Shown here in pieces: positions 1 through 11,678 of a DNA stretch of 64,000 bases. The stretch is from Alcanivoracaceae bacterium. Lineage in GTDB: Bacteria; Pseudomonadota; Gammaproteobacteria; Pseudomonadales; Alcanivoracaceae. The translations under genes were made by a program, and so were the position numbers. The notes below the pieces were generated by a model. It did not search any database. It had not been told where the DNA came from and saw only the letters and a program-made list of their open reading frames with translations. How positions within the stretch are numbered: the stretch's first letter is position 1; every line of letters starts with the position of its first letter. Location of the stretch: the NCBI GenBank assembly GCA_002706085.1, contig PAJO01000054.1, positions 41,115 through 105,114 of the forward strand. Direction: 5' to 3'.

Positions 1-2
1 CC

Positions 3-1737
<1,735 letters not shown>

Positions 1738-1927
1738 AGGGTGTCCTCCATTGATTCGCCTCAGGCTAATCAAGCAGAACTTGCCAGTTTTGATGCAGAT
1801 CAACTTTTCTGTCTCAAGGCGGCTGGCGGATACAGATTTCGTCATCGTGATGACAGCCAAACCCGGTGAAAGTAAACATGGAAAGGCGCAATATGGCGAC
1901 ACTGTCCAGTAACGGGTGTCCTTCTGC

Positions 1928-2920
1928 ATGAGCAACAGTCCCCTCAGCGCCACTGTGGAATTCCAGCGTGATGGCATTCAGCACGGCTTTCTGAAACTGC
2001 CCTATTCCCATGATGGCTCGGCCTGGGGGCATGTGATGACGCCCATCACGGTAGTGCGCAATGGCGATGGGCCAACCGCACTGTTGACCGGGGGCAATCA
2101 CGGTGATGAATACGAGGGCATTACCGCGCTGATCAAGTTGGCCAATCGTCTGCGGCCGGAGCAGATTCGTGGCCGGGTGATCATTCTTCCCATGCTCAAT
2201 CACCCGGCGGTGGTCAATGGTAGCCGCACCTCGCCGCTGGATGGCGGTAACCTGAATCGCTGTTTTCCCGGCAATCCCGCCGGGACGCTGACAGAAAAAC
2301 TGGCGGATTACCTGACCCGTTATCTGGTGCCGCTGGCGGATGTGGTGCTGGATATCCATTCCGGGGGCCGCACCCTGGATCTGCTGCCCTTCGCGGCGAC
2401 CCATCGCATGGACGACAAGGCCTTCGAGGCGCGCTGTCTGGGGGGGGCCACAGCCTTCGGCGCGCCCTACACCCTGTTCATGGCCGAACTGGAAGGGGAG
2501 GTACTGTTCGACAGTGTGGTGGAAGCCCAGGGCAAGGTGTTTATCAGTACCGAACTGCGTGGCGGCGGCACCACCACGCCGGAGACGGTCGCGTTGGCGG
2601 AGCAGGGGGTGGACAACGTGCTGCGCTTTGCCGGGATCCTGCCTGGCGAGCCCGTGGAGGCGGTCTCGCAAGCGCTGGAAATTCCGGATGGCGACGCCTA
2701 CCGGGTCAGCGAGCATGCGGGCATTCTTGAATTCACCGTGACGCTGGGCCAGTGGCTGCAGCAGGGTGAGGTGATTGCCCGGGTGTATTCACTGGAGCGG
2801 ACTGGCCAACCCCCGGTGGAGTATCGTGCTCCCTATGACGCCATGCTGCTGGGGCGTCGGCATCCTGCCCAGGTAAATATTGGCGATACCTTTGCGGTGC
2901 TGGCGGTGCCGCGGGTTTAA
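1928..2920 (+). CDS. Zinc-dependent deacylase, succinylglutamate desuccinylase/aspartoacylase family (DoeB-like)
   Basis: A 330-residue metallo-carboxypeptidase-fold enzyme. Zinc ligands are visible in GGNHGDEYEG (H and E) near residue 57 and in LDIHSGG about 80 residues later; DGGNLNRCFPG, the family substrate-binding stretch, lies between them. The sequence most resembles DoeB, the N-acetyl-diaminobutyrate deacetylase of ectoine breakdown, but no other ectoine-catabolism gene is adjacent, so the substrate is open. ATG 1928 is preferred to the ATG twelve bases upstream because it starts the conserved region normally. The gene is divergent from the DUF2236 gene, with 190 bp between them. Confidence 0.85.
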   Translation: MSNSPLSATVEFQRDGIQHGFLKLPYSHDGSAWGHVMTPITVVRNGDGPTALLTGGNHGDEYEGITALIKLANRLRPEQIRGRVIILPMLNHPAVVNGSRTSPLDGGNLNRCFPGNPAGTLTEKLADYLTRYLVPLADVVLDIHSGGRTLDLLPFAATHRMDDKAFEARCLGGATAFGAPYTLFMAELEGEVLFDSVVEAQGKVFISTELRGGGTTTPETVALAEQGVDNVLRFAGILPGEPVEAVSQALEIPDGDAYRVSEHAGILEFTVTLGQWLQQGEVIARVYSLERTGQPPVEYRAPYDAMLLGRRHPAQVNIGDTFAVLAVPRV

Positions 2921-2963
2921 TGGAGCCCGACGTGACTGATAGCAACGCGATTCCTTTCTCTTG

Positions 2964-3824
2964 ATGACTTCAGCAAACAGGTCCGACATCCCGGTGGACT
3001 GGTCTTCCGTGATTCTGGACCCGGCATTTCTTGCCGGGCTCGACCGTATGGCGGCAAAGCGGTTTGTCCAGCCGGCACTGGCGGAAGAGGCCGCTGCGGC
3101 CATGCTGGACGCACTTAGCGAAGCGGATTGGCAGCGTTTACGTGCTTTTGGTGGAAAAAGCGCACCGGCCACGTATGCCTATGCGGTCGCTGGCCGAGCC
3201 ATGGAAGATTTTGCCCGTCGCCGTTTTGGGCGGCCCCGGCCCCCGCAATGGCTGCAGGAGAAGGGACAGGCCTGGGTTCGGTTATGGCGGATGCTGTGCC
3301 TGGAGCGTCAGTGGCCGGAAACCCTTATGCAGGTGTTGGGTAAAGAGTTTGTCGACGGACTGGTACGTGAGGCGATTGCGGTGATCAAGCAGCGTATTCC
3401 GCGCTGTGGTGAACCGGGATTCTCGGAATGTTGTGTGACAGAGCTGGGGCTGGAGCAGTTGCCTGACGATGCCGGAGACAGCGTGGACCAGGCACTGGCC
3501 CGCACGCAACATAAGCACGCGTTGGCCGTGCTGGGTCGCTTGCTGAATCCTGCTGATGCAACCGTGGGGTCGGGTCCGTCTGATGAAGAAGACGTGCTGA
3601 ACGAGCTGATCAGGCGTTTGGCTTTGACGGCAGACGATCGTTTGTTGCTGTCGCTCAGTTACGAAGACGGCCTCTCCAGTCGCAAGATTGCCACGCTGCT
3701 GGAAACCAGTGCGGCAACGGTGCAGCGCCGTCTGGCGGGCTTGCACCATCAACTTGAGCAGGCCCTGCGTGTGATGGGGCTGGCCGACACTACCGCTGCC
3801 GGGGAGGTGAACCTTGAATCCTGA
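2964..3824 (+). CDS. Sigma-70 family (ECF-like) RNA polymerase sigma factor
   Basis: A 286-residue protein whose C-terminal third has a sigma region 4 helix-turn-helix (LSYEDGLSSRKIATLLETSA, then TVQRRL). The middle is a divergent region 2 without a clear consensus. It is longer than typical ECF factors. The TTG at 2961 is also in frame; ATG 2964 is chosen. The 3' end overlaps the next gene by 11 bp, and the sigma factor, membrane protein and von Willebrand protein follow one another. This order is known from other proteobacteria for YfbK-type loci and suggests envelope signalling. The target promoters are unknown. Confidence 0.8.
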   Translation: MTSANRSDIPVDWSSVILDPAFLAGLDRMAAKRFVQPALAEEAAAAMLDALSEADWQRLRAFGGKSAPATYAYAVAGRAMEDFARRRFGRPRPPQWLQEKGQAWVRLWRMLCLERQWPETLMQVLGKEFVDGLVREAIAVIKQRIPRCGEPGFSECCVTELGLEQLPDDAGDSVDQALARTQHKHALAVLGRLLNPADATVGSGPSDEEDVLNELIRRLALTADDRLLLSLSYEDGLSSRKIATLLETSAATVQRRLAGLHHQLEQALRVMGLADTTAAGEVNLES

Positions 3825-4587
3825 AACAGAAAAAAGCCTGTTCAGGGCATTGCGGTATCAGGATCAGCCGTCCCTGCTGTCGAGGCCGGAGTTTGAGGGC
3901 TTTGCCACCACGGATGAGATTCTCGCCGCTCATGCCGACGGCCGGCTGACGTCGGCGCAGCAGGAGTGGCTGACGGTTGCGTTGGCCAACAGCAATATAC
4001 TTCGGCAGCAGTGGGTGGCCTTGCTGGAGTCCCGGGAGACGGTGGCGGCACGACAGGGTGTCTGGCGGCGTTTCGCCATGGCCGGGGCGGCGGCCAGTGT
4101 GCTGCTGGCGGGTGTGTTGGTGTTTGTGAATGACCCGCCCCAGGAGTTCTCTCCGCCGGCGTCGCCCATGGCAGAATCCCACCCAGCCCCACAGGCAAGG
4201 GCGCAGGTGGACGCCCCGATGCGCAAGCAATCGTCTGCCGATCAGTCGTTCGCGTTCGAAGACAGGGCTGAGCCGCCACAACGCCCGGCGGCGGCTCTGG
4301 CGATGCCCGTTCCGGATTGGAATGGGTTCATGGCCGTGTATGCCGGTGATCAGGCGCATCTTTCTGATAGCCCGGAGGGGCGTTTCCAGGCATTGGCGCT
4401 ATCGCTTCGGCACTTGCAGCAAGAGGACTGTTCTGTGGCGGCGGCGCAGACGTTTCTGCAACGGCTTACACTGTCCCGCCAGGATTATCCCGCCCCATTA
4501 TCGCCGCTGGAGCCGGGCTTGACCGCAGACGCATGTGCTCTGGGGGAACAGCTGATACAGATGGCACGGCAGGCCGTGGGGCAATAG
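3814..4587 (+). CDS. Single-pass membrane protein, possible anti-sigma factor
   Basis: 257 residues. The N-terminal 85 residues are cytosolic and contain ILAAHADGRLTSAQQEW, followed by one membrane segment around AMAGAAASVLLAGVLVFV (residues 89-106). A proline/alanine-rich linker and a C-terminal domain with two cysteines, presumably periplasmic, complete it. Translation probably starts at TTG 3814, because GGGGAGG lies six bases upstream and no ATG fits. The overlap with the sigma gene and the topology (soluble N-terminus, one helix, extracytoplasmic domain) argue for an anti-sigma factor, but I recognise no zinc-type anti-sigma motif, so the role is inferred from context. Confidence 0.6.
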   Translation: MNPETEKSLFRALRYQDQPSLLSRPEFEGFATTDEILAAHADGRLTSAQQEWLTVALANSNILRQQWVALLESRETVAARQGVWRRFAMAGAAASVLLAGVLVFVNDPPQEFSPPASPMAESHPAPQARAQVDAPMRKQSSADQSFAFEDRAEPPQRPAAALAMPVPDWNGFMAVYAGDQAHLSDSPEGRFQALALSLRHLQQEDCSVAAAQTFLQRLTLSRQDYPAPLSPLEPGLTADACALGEQLIQMARQAVGQ

Positions 4588-4703
4588 CAATCGCAGGGTA
4601 ACGTCTTGTTGTCGCAGGTTCCTTCGAAAACGGGTCAGGGTTCCTGAAGCAATTGTCCAGGCTGTCCGTCTCATTAAGGAAACCGACCTTGATGGAGATC
4701 GAC

Positions 4704-6389
4704 ATGAGCCTTACCCGTCCCATTGCAACGCTGCAACGTTACCGTTCCCTGATGCCCTCTGGTCCACTGGCTGTGGGCTTGTGTACGGGGGCCCTGACGC
4801 TGTTGAGCGCGGGTTGCCAAAACGGCGGCCAGGAAACGCTGGCGGACATTCAGACGGGCCAACCGGCCCAACGAGAGCAGCTGCTGGTGGATGCCATGGC
4901 CTCACCGGCGCGGATGCAGCCGCAGGCCAAAATGATGGCGATGCCGGCGCCGCAGCCCCTGCCGCAGCCGTCCCGTGACCGCTTTGAGGCGGTTGAAGAA
5001 AACACCGTCAAGCAGGCTTCTGTTGATCCGGTGTCGACGTTTTCCATTGATGTGGATACCGCGTCCTACAGCTTCTCCCGGCGGATGATCAACGAGGGGC
5101 GGCTGCCGACTCCGGACGCAGTGCGCCTGGAGGAGTGGGTCAACTATTTCGATTATGACTACACCGCCCCGGCCAGCCCGGATACACCGTTCAGCACCGG
5201 GGTGACAGTGGTGGAATCACCCTGGACTGCAGGCAACAAGCTGGTGCATATCGGCATCAAGGGTTATCAGGTGGACGCCTCCAGCCGTCCCCGCGCCAAT
5301 CTGGTTTTCCTGCTTGATGTCTCCGGCAGCATGGGCGCGCCGGACAAGCTGCCACTGCTACAGCAATCGTTATCGATGATGGTCAAGGACATGCACCCCG
5401 AGGATAGCGTGGCCATTGTGGTGTATGCCGGGGCCTCCGGGGTGGTACTGCCGCCCACGGCCGTGAAAGACCGTACGGCGATTACCCAGGCCCTGAGCCG
5501 CTTGCAGGCGGGCGGCTCTACCGCTGGAGGGGAGGGTATCCAGCTGGCGTATCAGCTGGCAGAACAACACTTTGATGAGAAGGCCATCAATCGAGTGATT
5601 CTTGCCACCGATGGTGATTTCAATGTTGGCGTTACAGACCCGCGGTCACTGGAGGCCCTGGTCAGTCGCCAGCGCGAGAAGGGCATTTACCTGTCTGTCC
5701 TGGGGTTTGGCCAGGGCAACTATAACGATCATTTGATGCAGACTCTGGCCCAGAACGGCAACGGGGTGGCGGCCTATATCGATAACCTCAACGAAGTGCG
5801 CAAGGTGCTGGTAACAGAATCAACCTCGTCGCTGTTCACCATTGCTGAAGACGTGAAAATTCAGGTGGAGTTCAACCCGGCCACGGTGCAGGAATACCGC
5901 CTGTTGGGGTACGAAACCCGCGCGCTGCAACGTGAAGACTTTAACAATGACAGCGTAGATGCAGGGGAGATCGGCGCCGGGCATACCGTCACCGCGCTTT
6001 ACGAAATTACCCCGGTGGGTGAGCCCCCGCTGATAGATGCTTCTCGCTATGGCAAGCAGAGTGAGGCCGGGGCTGAGGGGGGCGGCCATGATGAGTATGC
6101 CTTCATTAAACTGCGCTACAAGCGTCCGGGAGAATCCCGCTCTCAACGGTTGCAGACGCCGGTGCCGGTGAGTCAGCGCAGTGTTGATGGGGAGGCCCGC
6201 CAGGAGGTGGAGTTTGCGGTGGCAGTGGCCGGTGCAGCCCAGCTGATCAGAGGAAGCAAGTTCAGCGGCGGCTGGTCACTGCAAGATGCTATTGCGTTAG
6301 CCCAGAAAAACCGGGGAGAAGATCCCTATGGATATCGCAGCGAATTTGTTCAGTTGCTGCGTCAGGCGTCAGTCAGTCGCGACATTTGA
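4704..6389 (+). CDS. von Willebrand factor type A domain lipoprotein (YfbK-like)
   Basis: 561 residues. It has a lipoprotein signal with lipobox LSAGC (Cys 38), a low-complexity Met/Pro/Gln linker, then a vWA N-terminal region (FSIDVDTASYSFSRRMIN). A vWA domain follows with an intact MIDAS, DVSGSMG at about 205-211, and TDGDFNVG later. The C-terminal part matches the domain that follows vWA in YfbK proteins. It is probably anchored in the outer membrane facing the periplasm and binds a metal-dependent partner. ATG 4704 is preferred (GGAG seven bases upstream); ATG 4692 is a possible alternative. It lies in an apparent operon with the sigma factor and two membrane or exported proteins. Confidence 0.88.
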   Translation: MSLTRPIATLQRYRSLMPSGPLAVGLCTGALTLLSAGCQNGGQETLADIQTGQPAQREQLLVDAMASPARMQPQAKMMAMPAPQPLPQPSRDRFEAVEENTVKQASVDPVSTFSIDVDTASYSFSRRMINEGRLPTPDAVRLEEWVNYFDYDYTAPASPDTPFSTGVTVVESPWTAGNKLVHIGIKGYQVDASSRPRANLVFLLDVSGSMGAPDKLPLLQQSLSMMVKDMHPEDSVAIVVYAGASGVVLPPTAVKDRTAITQALSRLQAGGSTAGGEGIQLAYQLAEQHFDEKAINRVILATDGDFNVGVTDPRSLEALVSRQREKGIYLSVLGFGQGNYNDHLMQTLAQNGNGVAAYIDNLNEVRKVLVTESTSSLFTIAEDVKIQVEFNPATVQEYRLLGYETRALQREDFNNDSVDAGEIGAGHTVTALYEITPVGEPPLIDASRYGKQSEAGAEGGGHDEYAFIKLRYKRPGESRSQRLQTPVPVSQRSVDGEARQEVEFAVAVAGAAQLIRGSKFSGGWSLQDAIALAQKNRGEDPYGYRSEFVQLLRQASVSRDI

Positions 6390-6407
6390 TAATGACAGGG
6401 GGTAAAT

Positions 6408-7220
6408 ATGCATCATGCACTGAGAGCGCTGTGCATTGCCGTCATTGTGTTACCGGGCTGGCTACAGGCCCAGTCTCCCGCCTCGGTAGTGGTGCAAACG
6501 GCATTTCTGGTGTTGTTGGGAGAGGAGAAGGAGGAGCAATGGGTGTTACTCGACCTGGAGCATGGATTGGTGGCGGAACCTGATGGCGTTGGCGTGATTC
6601 TGCCGACCCTGGATACGGAAGCTGACGTGGTACGTTTTGCCGTACCCGATGAGGTGAATCCTTTGGACATTACCCTGATGCTGGCAGCGCAGGGTAATGG
6701 GCCAGAGCAGTATGTTGCTCACTTGCGGATGCGTGATACAGGGCGCGAAGCCCATTTTCCTGCTTTTGCAATGCAACGGTTGGATGAGGCGTTTTTTCGT
6801 GATGACAGGGCGGGACAGCGTGAGGGCAAGCTGTTGCTCAGGCCGGCCAGTCAGGCGAGTGATACGGCAGGGTGTGAAAGGGAAATCCAGCCCGGCCGGC
6901 GGCTGGGTGTCGTGCAGTGGTTGGGAGAGGGGGCCGGTTGGGTGGAAAAGGATCTCACCCAGCAAGGGGATGTGATGGTACTGAGGGAGCGAAGCCGCTC
7001 GGTCGATTCGGCTGATCCACAATACGAAGTACATTATGCGTTGGCAGGCAACCCCGGGGTACGCTTTGCGGTCGTGCTTCCCGATCCGGATCTGGCAGCA
7101 TTGGGTTGGGCAGACAGTGAGGGCATGCTGGTCCGCATGGCGTCATGCGACGTACAGGTGGGTGGCGACCACCAACCGTCCGGTCTCTATTCGGCCTGGA
7201 GAGAGGGGCTGTCGCGGTGA
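6408..7220 (+). CDS. Exported protein of unknown function in the sigma/vWA operon
   Basis: 270 residues with a classical signal peptide (ALRALCIAVIVLPGWLQAQS, cleavage likely after residue 21). The mature part is acidic and beta-rich, with two cysteines (AGCERE and ASCDVQ). I do not recognise a domain. Start ATG 6408 follows AGGGGG by five bases and lies 18 bp after the von Willebrand gene, so it is likely the last gene of that operon. Residues 155-190 (CEREIQPGRRLGVVQWLGEG) recall small exported beta-sandwich proteins, but that is only a guess. Confidence 0.7.
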   Translation: MHHALRALCIAVIVLPGWLQAQSPASVVVQTAFLVLLGEEKEEQWVLLDLEHGLVAEPDGVGVILPTLDTEADVVRFAVPDEVNPLDITLMLAAQGNGPEQYVAHLRMRDTGREAHFPAFAMQRLDEAFFRDDRAGQREGKLLLRPASQASDTAGCEREIQPGRRLGVVQWLGEGAGWVEKDLTQQGDVMVLRERSRSVDSADPQYEVHYALAGNPGVRFAVVLPDPDLAALGWADSEGMLVRMASCDVQVGGDHQPSGLYSAWREGLSR

Positions 7221-7266
7221 GCGGCCTGGAAAGCGCCCGGCAGGAGCAGGGCGCCCGTGGGCAGGT

Positions 7267-7851
7267 TCAGCGGAACAGAGTGGGAGCCAGTAGCTCCCAT
7301 TGGGCGGGCCAGTCCTGGCTGGGTTTCTGTTTGAAGCTGGAGCGAACGAACTGGGCAATGCGGCCTTCCACCGCGGCCAGTAGCAAGTTGGCGGTAATTG
7401 TGGGTGTGGCCTGGGTGCGAAGCCCTTCCTTGAATTCCGCGTCACGTAATATCTGCTTGAGCTGGGCCTCCACGCGGTCGTAGAACTGCTGGATACGCTG
7501 GTGCAGGCGCTCGTTTTCACCGGCAAGGGCGTCACCGGTGAGCAATCGGGTAATGCCCGGGTTGCGCTCGGTGAAGGCCAGCATCAGTGCGAGAATCTGC
7601 TCTACCTGACTGGCGGCACTGCCGTCTTCGGTGATGCGATTGATCCGCGAGAAAATCGCTTCTTCAATGAAGCTGATCAGCCCTTCGAACATTTTCGCCT
7701 TGCTGGGAAAATGCCGGTACAGGGCCGCCTCGGAGACACCCACTTCGCGGGCCAGCCCGGCGGTGGTAATCCGCCCTCCGGGTTCGGCTTCCAGCATGTG
7801 GGCGAGCGACTGCAGGATCTGCTCTTTGCGAGACGGTTTCTTGTCGGTCAT
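7267..7851 (-). CDS. slmA: Nucleoid occlusion factor SlmA (TetR family)
   Basis: 194 residues, close to E. coli SlmA (198). The N-terminal TetR helix-turn-helix reads ITTAGLAREVGVSEAALYRH, followed by FPSKAKMFEGLISFIEEAIF, the distinctive SlmA stretch. SlmA binds specific DNA sites and blocks FtsZ assembly over the nucleoid. ATG 7851 (MTDKKPSRKEQ) is chosen; the longer frame upstream reads into the repeat region. It lies downstream of argB on the same strand, separated by 366 bp of repeats, as in the pseudomonad gene order. Confidence 0.95.
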   Translation of the reverse strand: MTDKKPSRKEQILQSLAHMLEAEPGGRITTAGLAREVGVSEAALYRHFPSKAKMFEGLISFIEEAIFSRINRITEDGSAASQVEQILALMLAFTERNPGITRLLTGDALAGENERLHQRIQQFYDRVEAQLKQILRDAEFKEGLRTQATPTITANLLLAAVEGRIAQFVRSSFKQKPSQDWPAQWELLAPTLFR

Positions 7852-7871
7852 GAATCGTCGTTCCCGTTTTA

Positions 7872-8215
7872 AGCGGCAAGCAACAAGTTTCAAGCTGCAC
7901 GCGAGTGTGGCTGAGAGGTATATCACATGCCGTGCTCGCGCCCAACGCCCCTTGGCTTGTTGCTGCGGTTTGTTGTGTGTGTTGTAGCGGCTCTTTGCCT
8001 GTCATCAAGCGGCAATCCCCTTTGCCGCAGAAAAAGCTGCAAGCTTCAAGCTACAAGGCGCGGGCCCGGTGTTTTGTTTTTCCACCGCCCTGCCCGCGGC
8101 TGAACTATTAATCGCGGGCAGGGCGCGAATCAGACGAGAGGCCCTTATCCGCGTTGTAGCTTGAAGCTTGTAGCTGCTTTTCCTCACAGCTGACAGCTCA
8201 AAGCTCGCAGCTGCT
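7872..8215. repeat. Heptamer-phased intergenic element between argB and slmA
   Basis: This 366-bp gap holds almost nothing but repeats. Four 7-bp units of AGCNNCA type run at 7872-7899, with three more at 8035-8055 (AGCTGCA, AGCTTCA, AGCTACA). The opposed arm TTGTAGC, TTGAAGC, TTGTAGC is at 8154-8174. A second-type array AGCTGAC, AGCTCAA, AGCTCGC, AGCTGCT at 8188-8215 ends two bases before the argB stop. Inside the arms is a perfect 13-bp stem (8086-8098 with 8113-8125, 14-base loop). Both neighbours read leftward. Function unknown; possible attenuator, mRNA-processing site or mobile repeat. Confidence 0.75.
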
Positions 8216-8217
8216 TT

Positions 8218-9195
<978 letters not shown>

Positions 9196-9240
9196 TTATA
9201 CGGGAAAAACCGCAGTTTCGCGTTGCCCGGAACGGTGCCT

Positions 9241-11640
9241 CTAGAACGGCACATCCAGGCTGTCGTCAACGGCTTTCAGGTGGTTGCGGAATTGGGTCTT
9301 GACCCGTTGCAGGGCTTCCTCATCGCGACCTTCAAAGCGGGCGACCAGTGAGGCAGTGGTGTTGGAGGCTCGCACCAGGCCCCAGCCATCCGGGAAGTCC
9401 ACGCGAAGTCCATCAATGGTAGTGGGGCGGCCGCCGGCAAATTGTTCGGCGCGGGCGCTAAGCGCATCCACGAGCTTGAACTTGTTGTCTTCCGACACCT
9501 CGATGTAGAGGGCGGGCGTGGTGATCCCGGTCTTCAGGCCGGCAAAGACCTGGCTGGCAGAGTCATCGAGTAGCGACAGGATTTCCAGCAAGCGACAGCC
9601 GGCATACATGCCGTCATCGCAGCCAAACCAGCGATCCGCAAAAAAGATGTGGCCGCTGATTTCACCGGCCAGTGGGGCGCCGGTTTCTTTCATCTTGGCC
9701 TTGATCAGGGAATGTCCGGTCTTGTACATCATCGGACGGCCGCCGCTCTTGCGGATGATAGCCGGCAGGGCGCGGCTGCATTTCACGTCGAACAGGATGT
9801 CGGCGCCCGGGGTGCGACCGAGCAGGTCGCGGGCGAACAACATCAGCAGGCGGTCAGGCCAGATAATCTCGCCCCGGTTGGTGACCACGGCAACCCGGTC
9901 GCCATCGCCATCGAAGGCCAGGCCGAGATCCAGCTGTTCCTGTTGAACAATGCGCACCAGATCTTGCAGGTTGTCCGGGTTGCCCGGGTCCGGGGCGTGG
10001 TTGGGGAAGTTGCCGTCGATATCGGTGTATAGCGGCGTGACTTCGCAGCCCAGCTGGGTGAACAGGCGCGGCGCCAGCTCGCCGGTGGCGCCATTACCGC
10101 AATCGATGGCGATCTTCAGTGGTCGGGCCAGCACGATGTCGTTGACCACGTCGTTCAGGTAGCGGTCGGTAATGTCGCGTTGTTCTTCCTTGCCGCGGCC
10201 CTCCGAGAAGTCCCCTGACCTGATGCGTTCCTTGATCGCCTGAATACGGTCGCCAAACAGGGTTTCGCCATTGATGACGATTTTCATGCCGTTGTGGGAC
10301 GGGGGGTTATGACTGCCGGTGACCATGATGCCAGTCTGGGTTTCCAGCACCTCGGTGGCGTAGTAGAGCACCGGGCTGGGCACCAGGCCCAGATCGATGA
10401 CGTCACGACCGGCTTCCAGCAACCCCTTGATCAGGGAACGGGTCAGCTCCGGGCTGGACAGGCGGCCATCGCGAGCCACCAGCACGGTTTGCTGGCCAGC
10501 GTCACTGGCTTCGGTGCCGATAGCCCGGCCCAGCAGATAGGCGGCCTGGGCGGTAAGGGTGACGCCAGCGACACCGCGGATGTCGTAAGCGCGGAAAATT
10601 TCCTCCGGCAGGGCATCGGTTTGCTGGTCGTCGGTGAGCAGGATGCCGTCGTCCACCTCTTCGGCGATCTCCATGGCGGCGGCCTCGGGAGCCTTACGGG
10701 CCTTGCGTACCCCGGCGCGCTCGCGCACTTTCTCTACGGTCTTGGCGTGGGCGGCATTGACGGTCTGGAAGATGCCGAAATGGAAATGGTTTCGGGCGGT
10801 GACGCCGGGCTGGCGGGCCAACTCATCGCTGTAGCGAATCAGCTCGGCGGCATCCTGGCGCAAGGCGCGGGCCAGTAACCGGTTGACGACCAGTGTGGCG
10901 ACCAGAAGCAGTACTACCGACAGTGCAATAGCGCCGGTGGCCAGCACAATCAATTGGCTGTCAGCCCGTGGCAGGGTCACGGTGGCGCTGATGGTGCCCG
11001 CAGACGCGGTGCTGCGAGCGCCCCCTGCTGTCTGGTGGTTGCTAAAAATTTGTGTGTTGCCGAACTTGATGTCCAACTGTGAACCGTCAGGCAGGGCGGC
11101 ACCGACCAGCGTCGCCAGCGATTTCAGGGAGCGGGTCAGCAGCAGGGTGCCGTTCTGGTTCTTGGTTGCACGGGCGATGACCAGTTCCGGGGGCTGCCCG
11201 GCGATGACCACGGGTGCCGGTTGCTGGCCAAGACGTACTTCCTTGAGAAGTTCCTGGGCGGTATAGCTGAACTGGCTGGTGTCAGCGCCCCGGCGGGGAA
11301 CCAGCACCAGGGTAGCGTCCGGCTGCCAGAGATGGGGGGAGGCATTGAATTGCTTCAGGGTGTTGTTCGCCAGGGCGTTTTCGACTTCCGGTCGCTCGGC
11401 GAGCAGATCGAGCTGGGTGCTGGCCTCGTTAACTACCCCCTGTACCTGATTGGCGATGGCGGCGGCCAGGGCAGTGGCCTGGCTTTGTTCCAGGGCCTGT
11501 TTTTCGTTGCCACTCTGGTAGACGAACAGGCCGCCGATGCTCAGCACGATGACCACCACGCCGGTGATCATCAGCGGCAAGATATGTTTCATGGCGCTGA
11601 CCACCATCGGTTTGTCGTCGTTATTCTTCTTTTTTCCCAT
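9241..11640 (-). CDS. algC: Phosphomannomutase/phosphoglucomutase with membrane-anchored N-terminal extension
   Basis: 799 residues, far longer than the 463 of classical AlgC. Residues 1-330 form an extension: transmembrane helix at about 18-42, a roughly 185-residue periplasmic domain, a second helix at 230-255 and a charged linker. The catalytic part begins near FRAYDIRG (349). It has the phosphoserine loop TGSHNP (Ser 443), the metal loop DGDGDR (577-582) and the sugar loop GEISGH. It interconverts mannose-6-P/mannose-1-P and glucose-6-P/glucose-1-P for LPS and exopolysaccharide precursors. The extension is known in some pseudomonads and related genera and may sense or localise. Start ATG 11640 has GGAGGGG upstream. 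Confidence 0.93.
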   Translation of the reverse strand: MGKKKNNDDKPMVVSAMKHILPLMITGVVVIVLSIGGLFVYQSGNEKQALEQSQATALAAAIANQVQGVVNEASTQLDLLAERPEVENALANNTLKQFNASPHLWQPDATLVLVPRRGADTSQFSYTAQELLKEVRLGQQPAPVVIAGQPPELVIARATKNQNGTLLLTRSLKSLATLVGAALPDGSQLDIKFGNTQIFSNHQTAGGARSTASAGTISATVTLPRADSQLIVLATGAIALSVVLLLVATLVVNRLLARALRQDAAELIRYSDELARQPGVTARNHFHFGIFQTVNAAHAKTVEKVRERAGVRKARKAPEAAAMEIAEEVDDGILLTDDQQTDALPEEIFRAYDIRGVAGVTLTAQAAYLLGRAIGTEASDAGQQTVLVARDGRLSSPELTRSLIKGLLEAGRDVIDLGLVPSPVLYYATEVLETQTGIMVTGSHNPPSHNGMKIVINGETLFGDRIQAIKERIRSGDFSEGRGKEEQRDITDRYLNDVVNDIVLARPLKIAIDCGNGATGELAPRLFTQLGCEVTPLYTDIDGNFPNHAPDPGNPDNLQDLVRIVQQEQLDLGLAFDGDGDRVAVVTNRGEIIWPDRLLMLFARDLLGRTPGADILFDVKCSRALPAIIRKSGGRPMMYKTGHSLIKAKMKETGAPLAGEISGHIFFADRWFGCDDGMYAGCRLLEILSLLDDSASQVFAGLKTGITTPALYIEVSEDNKFKLVDALSARAEQFAGGRPTTIDGLRVDFPDGWGLVRASNTTASLVARFEGRDEEALQRVKTQFRNHLKAVDDSLDVPF

Positions 11641-11678
11641 TATCCCCTCCGCAAACCCGTCTCTTATGGACGTTGTTT

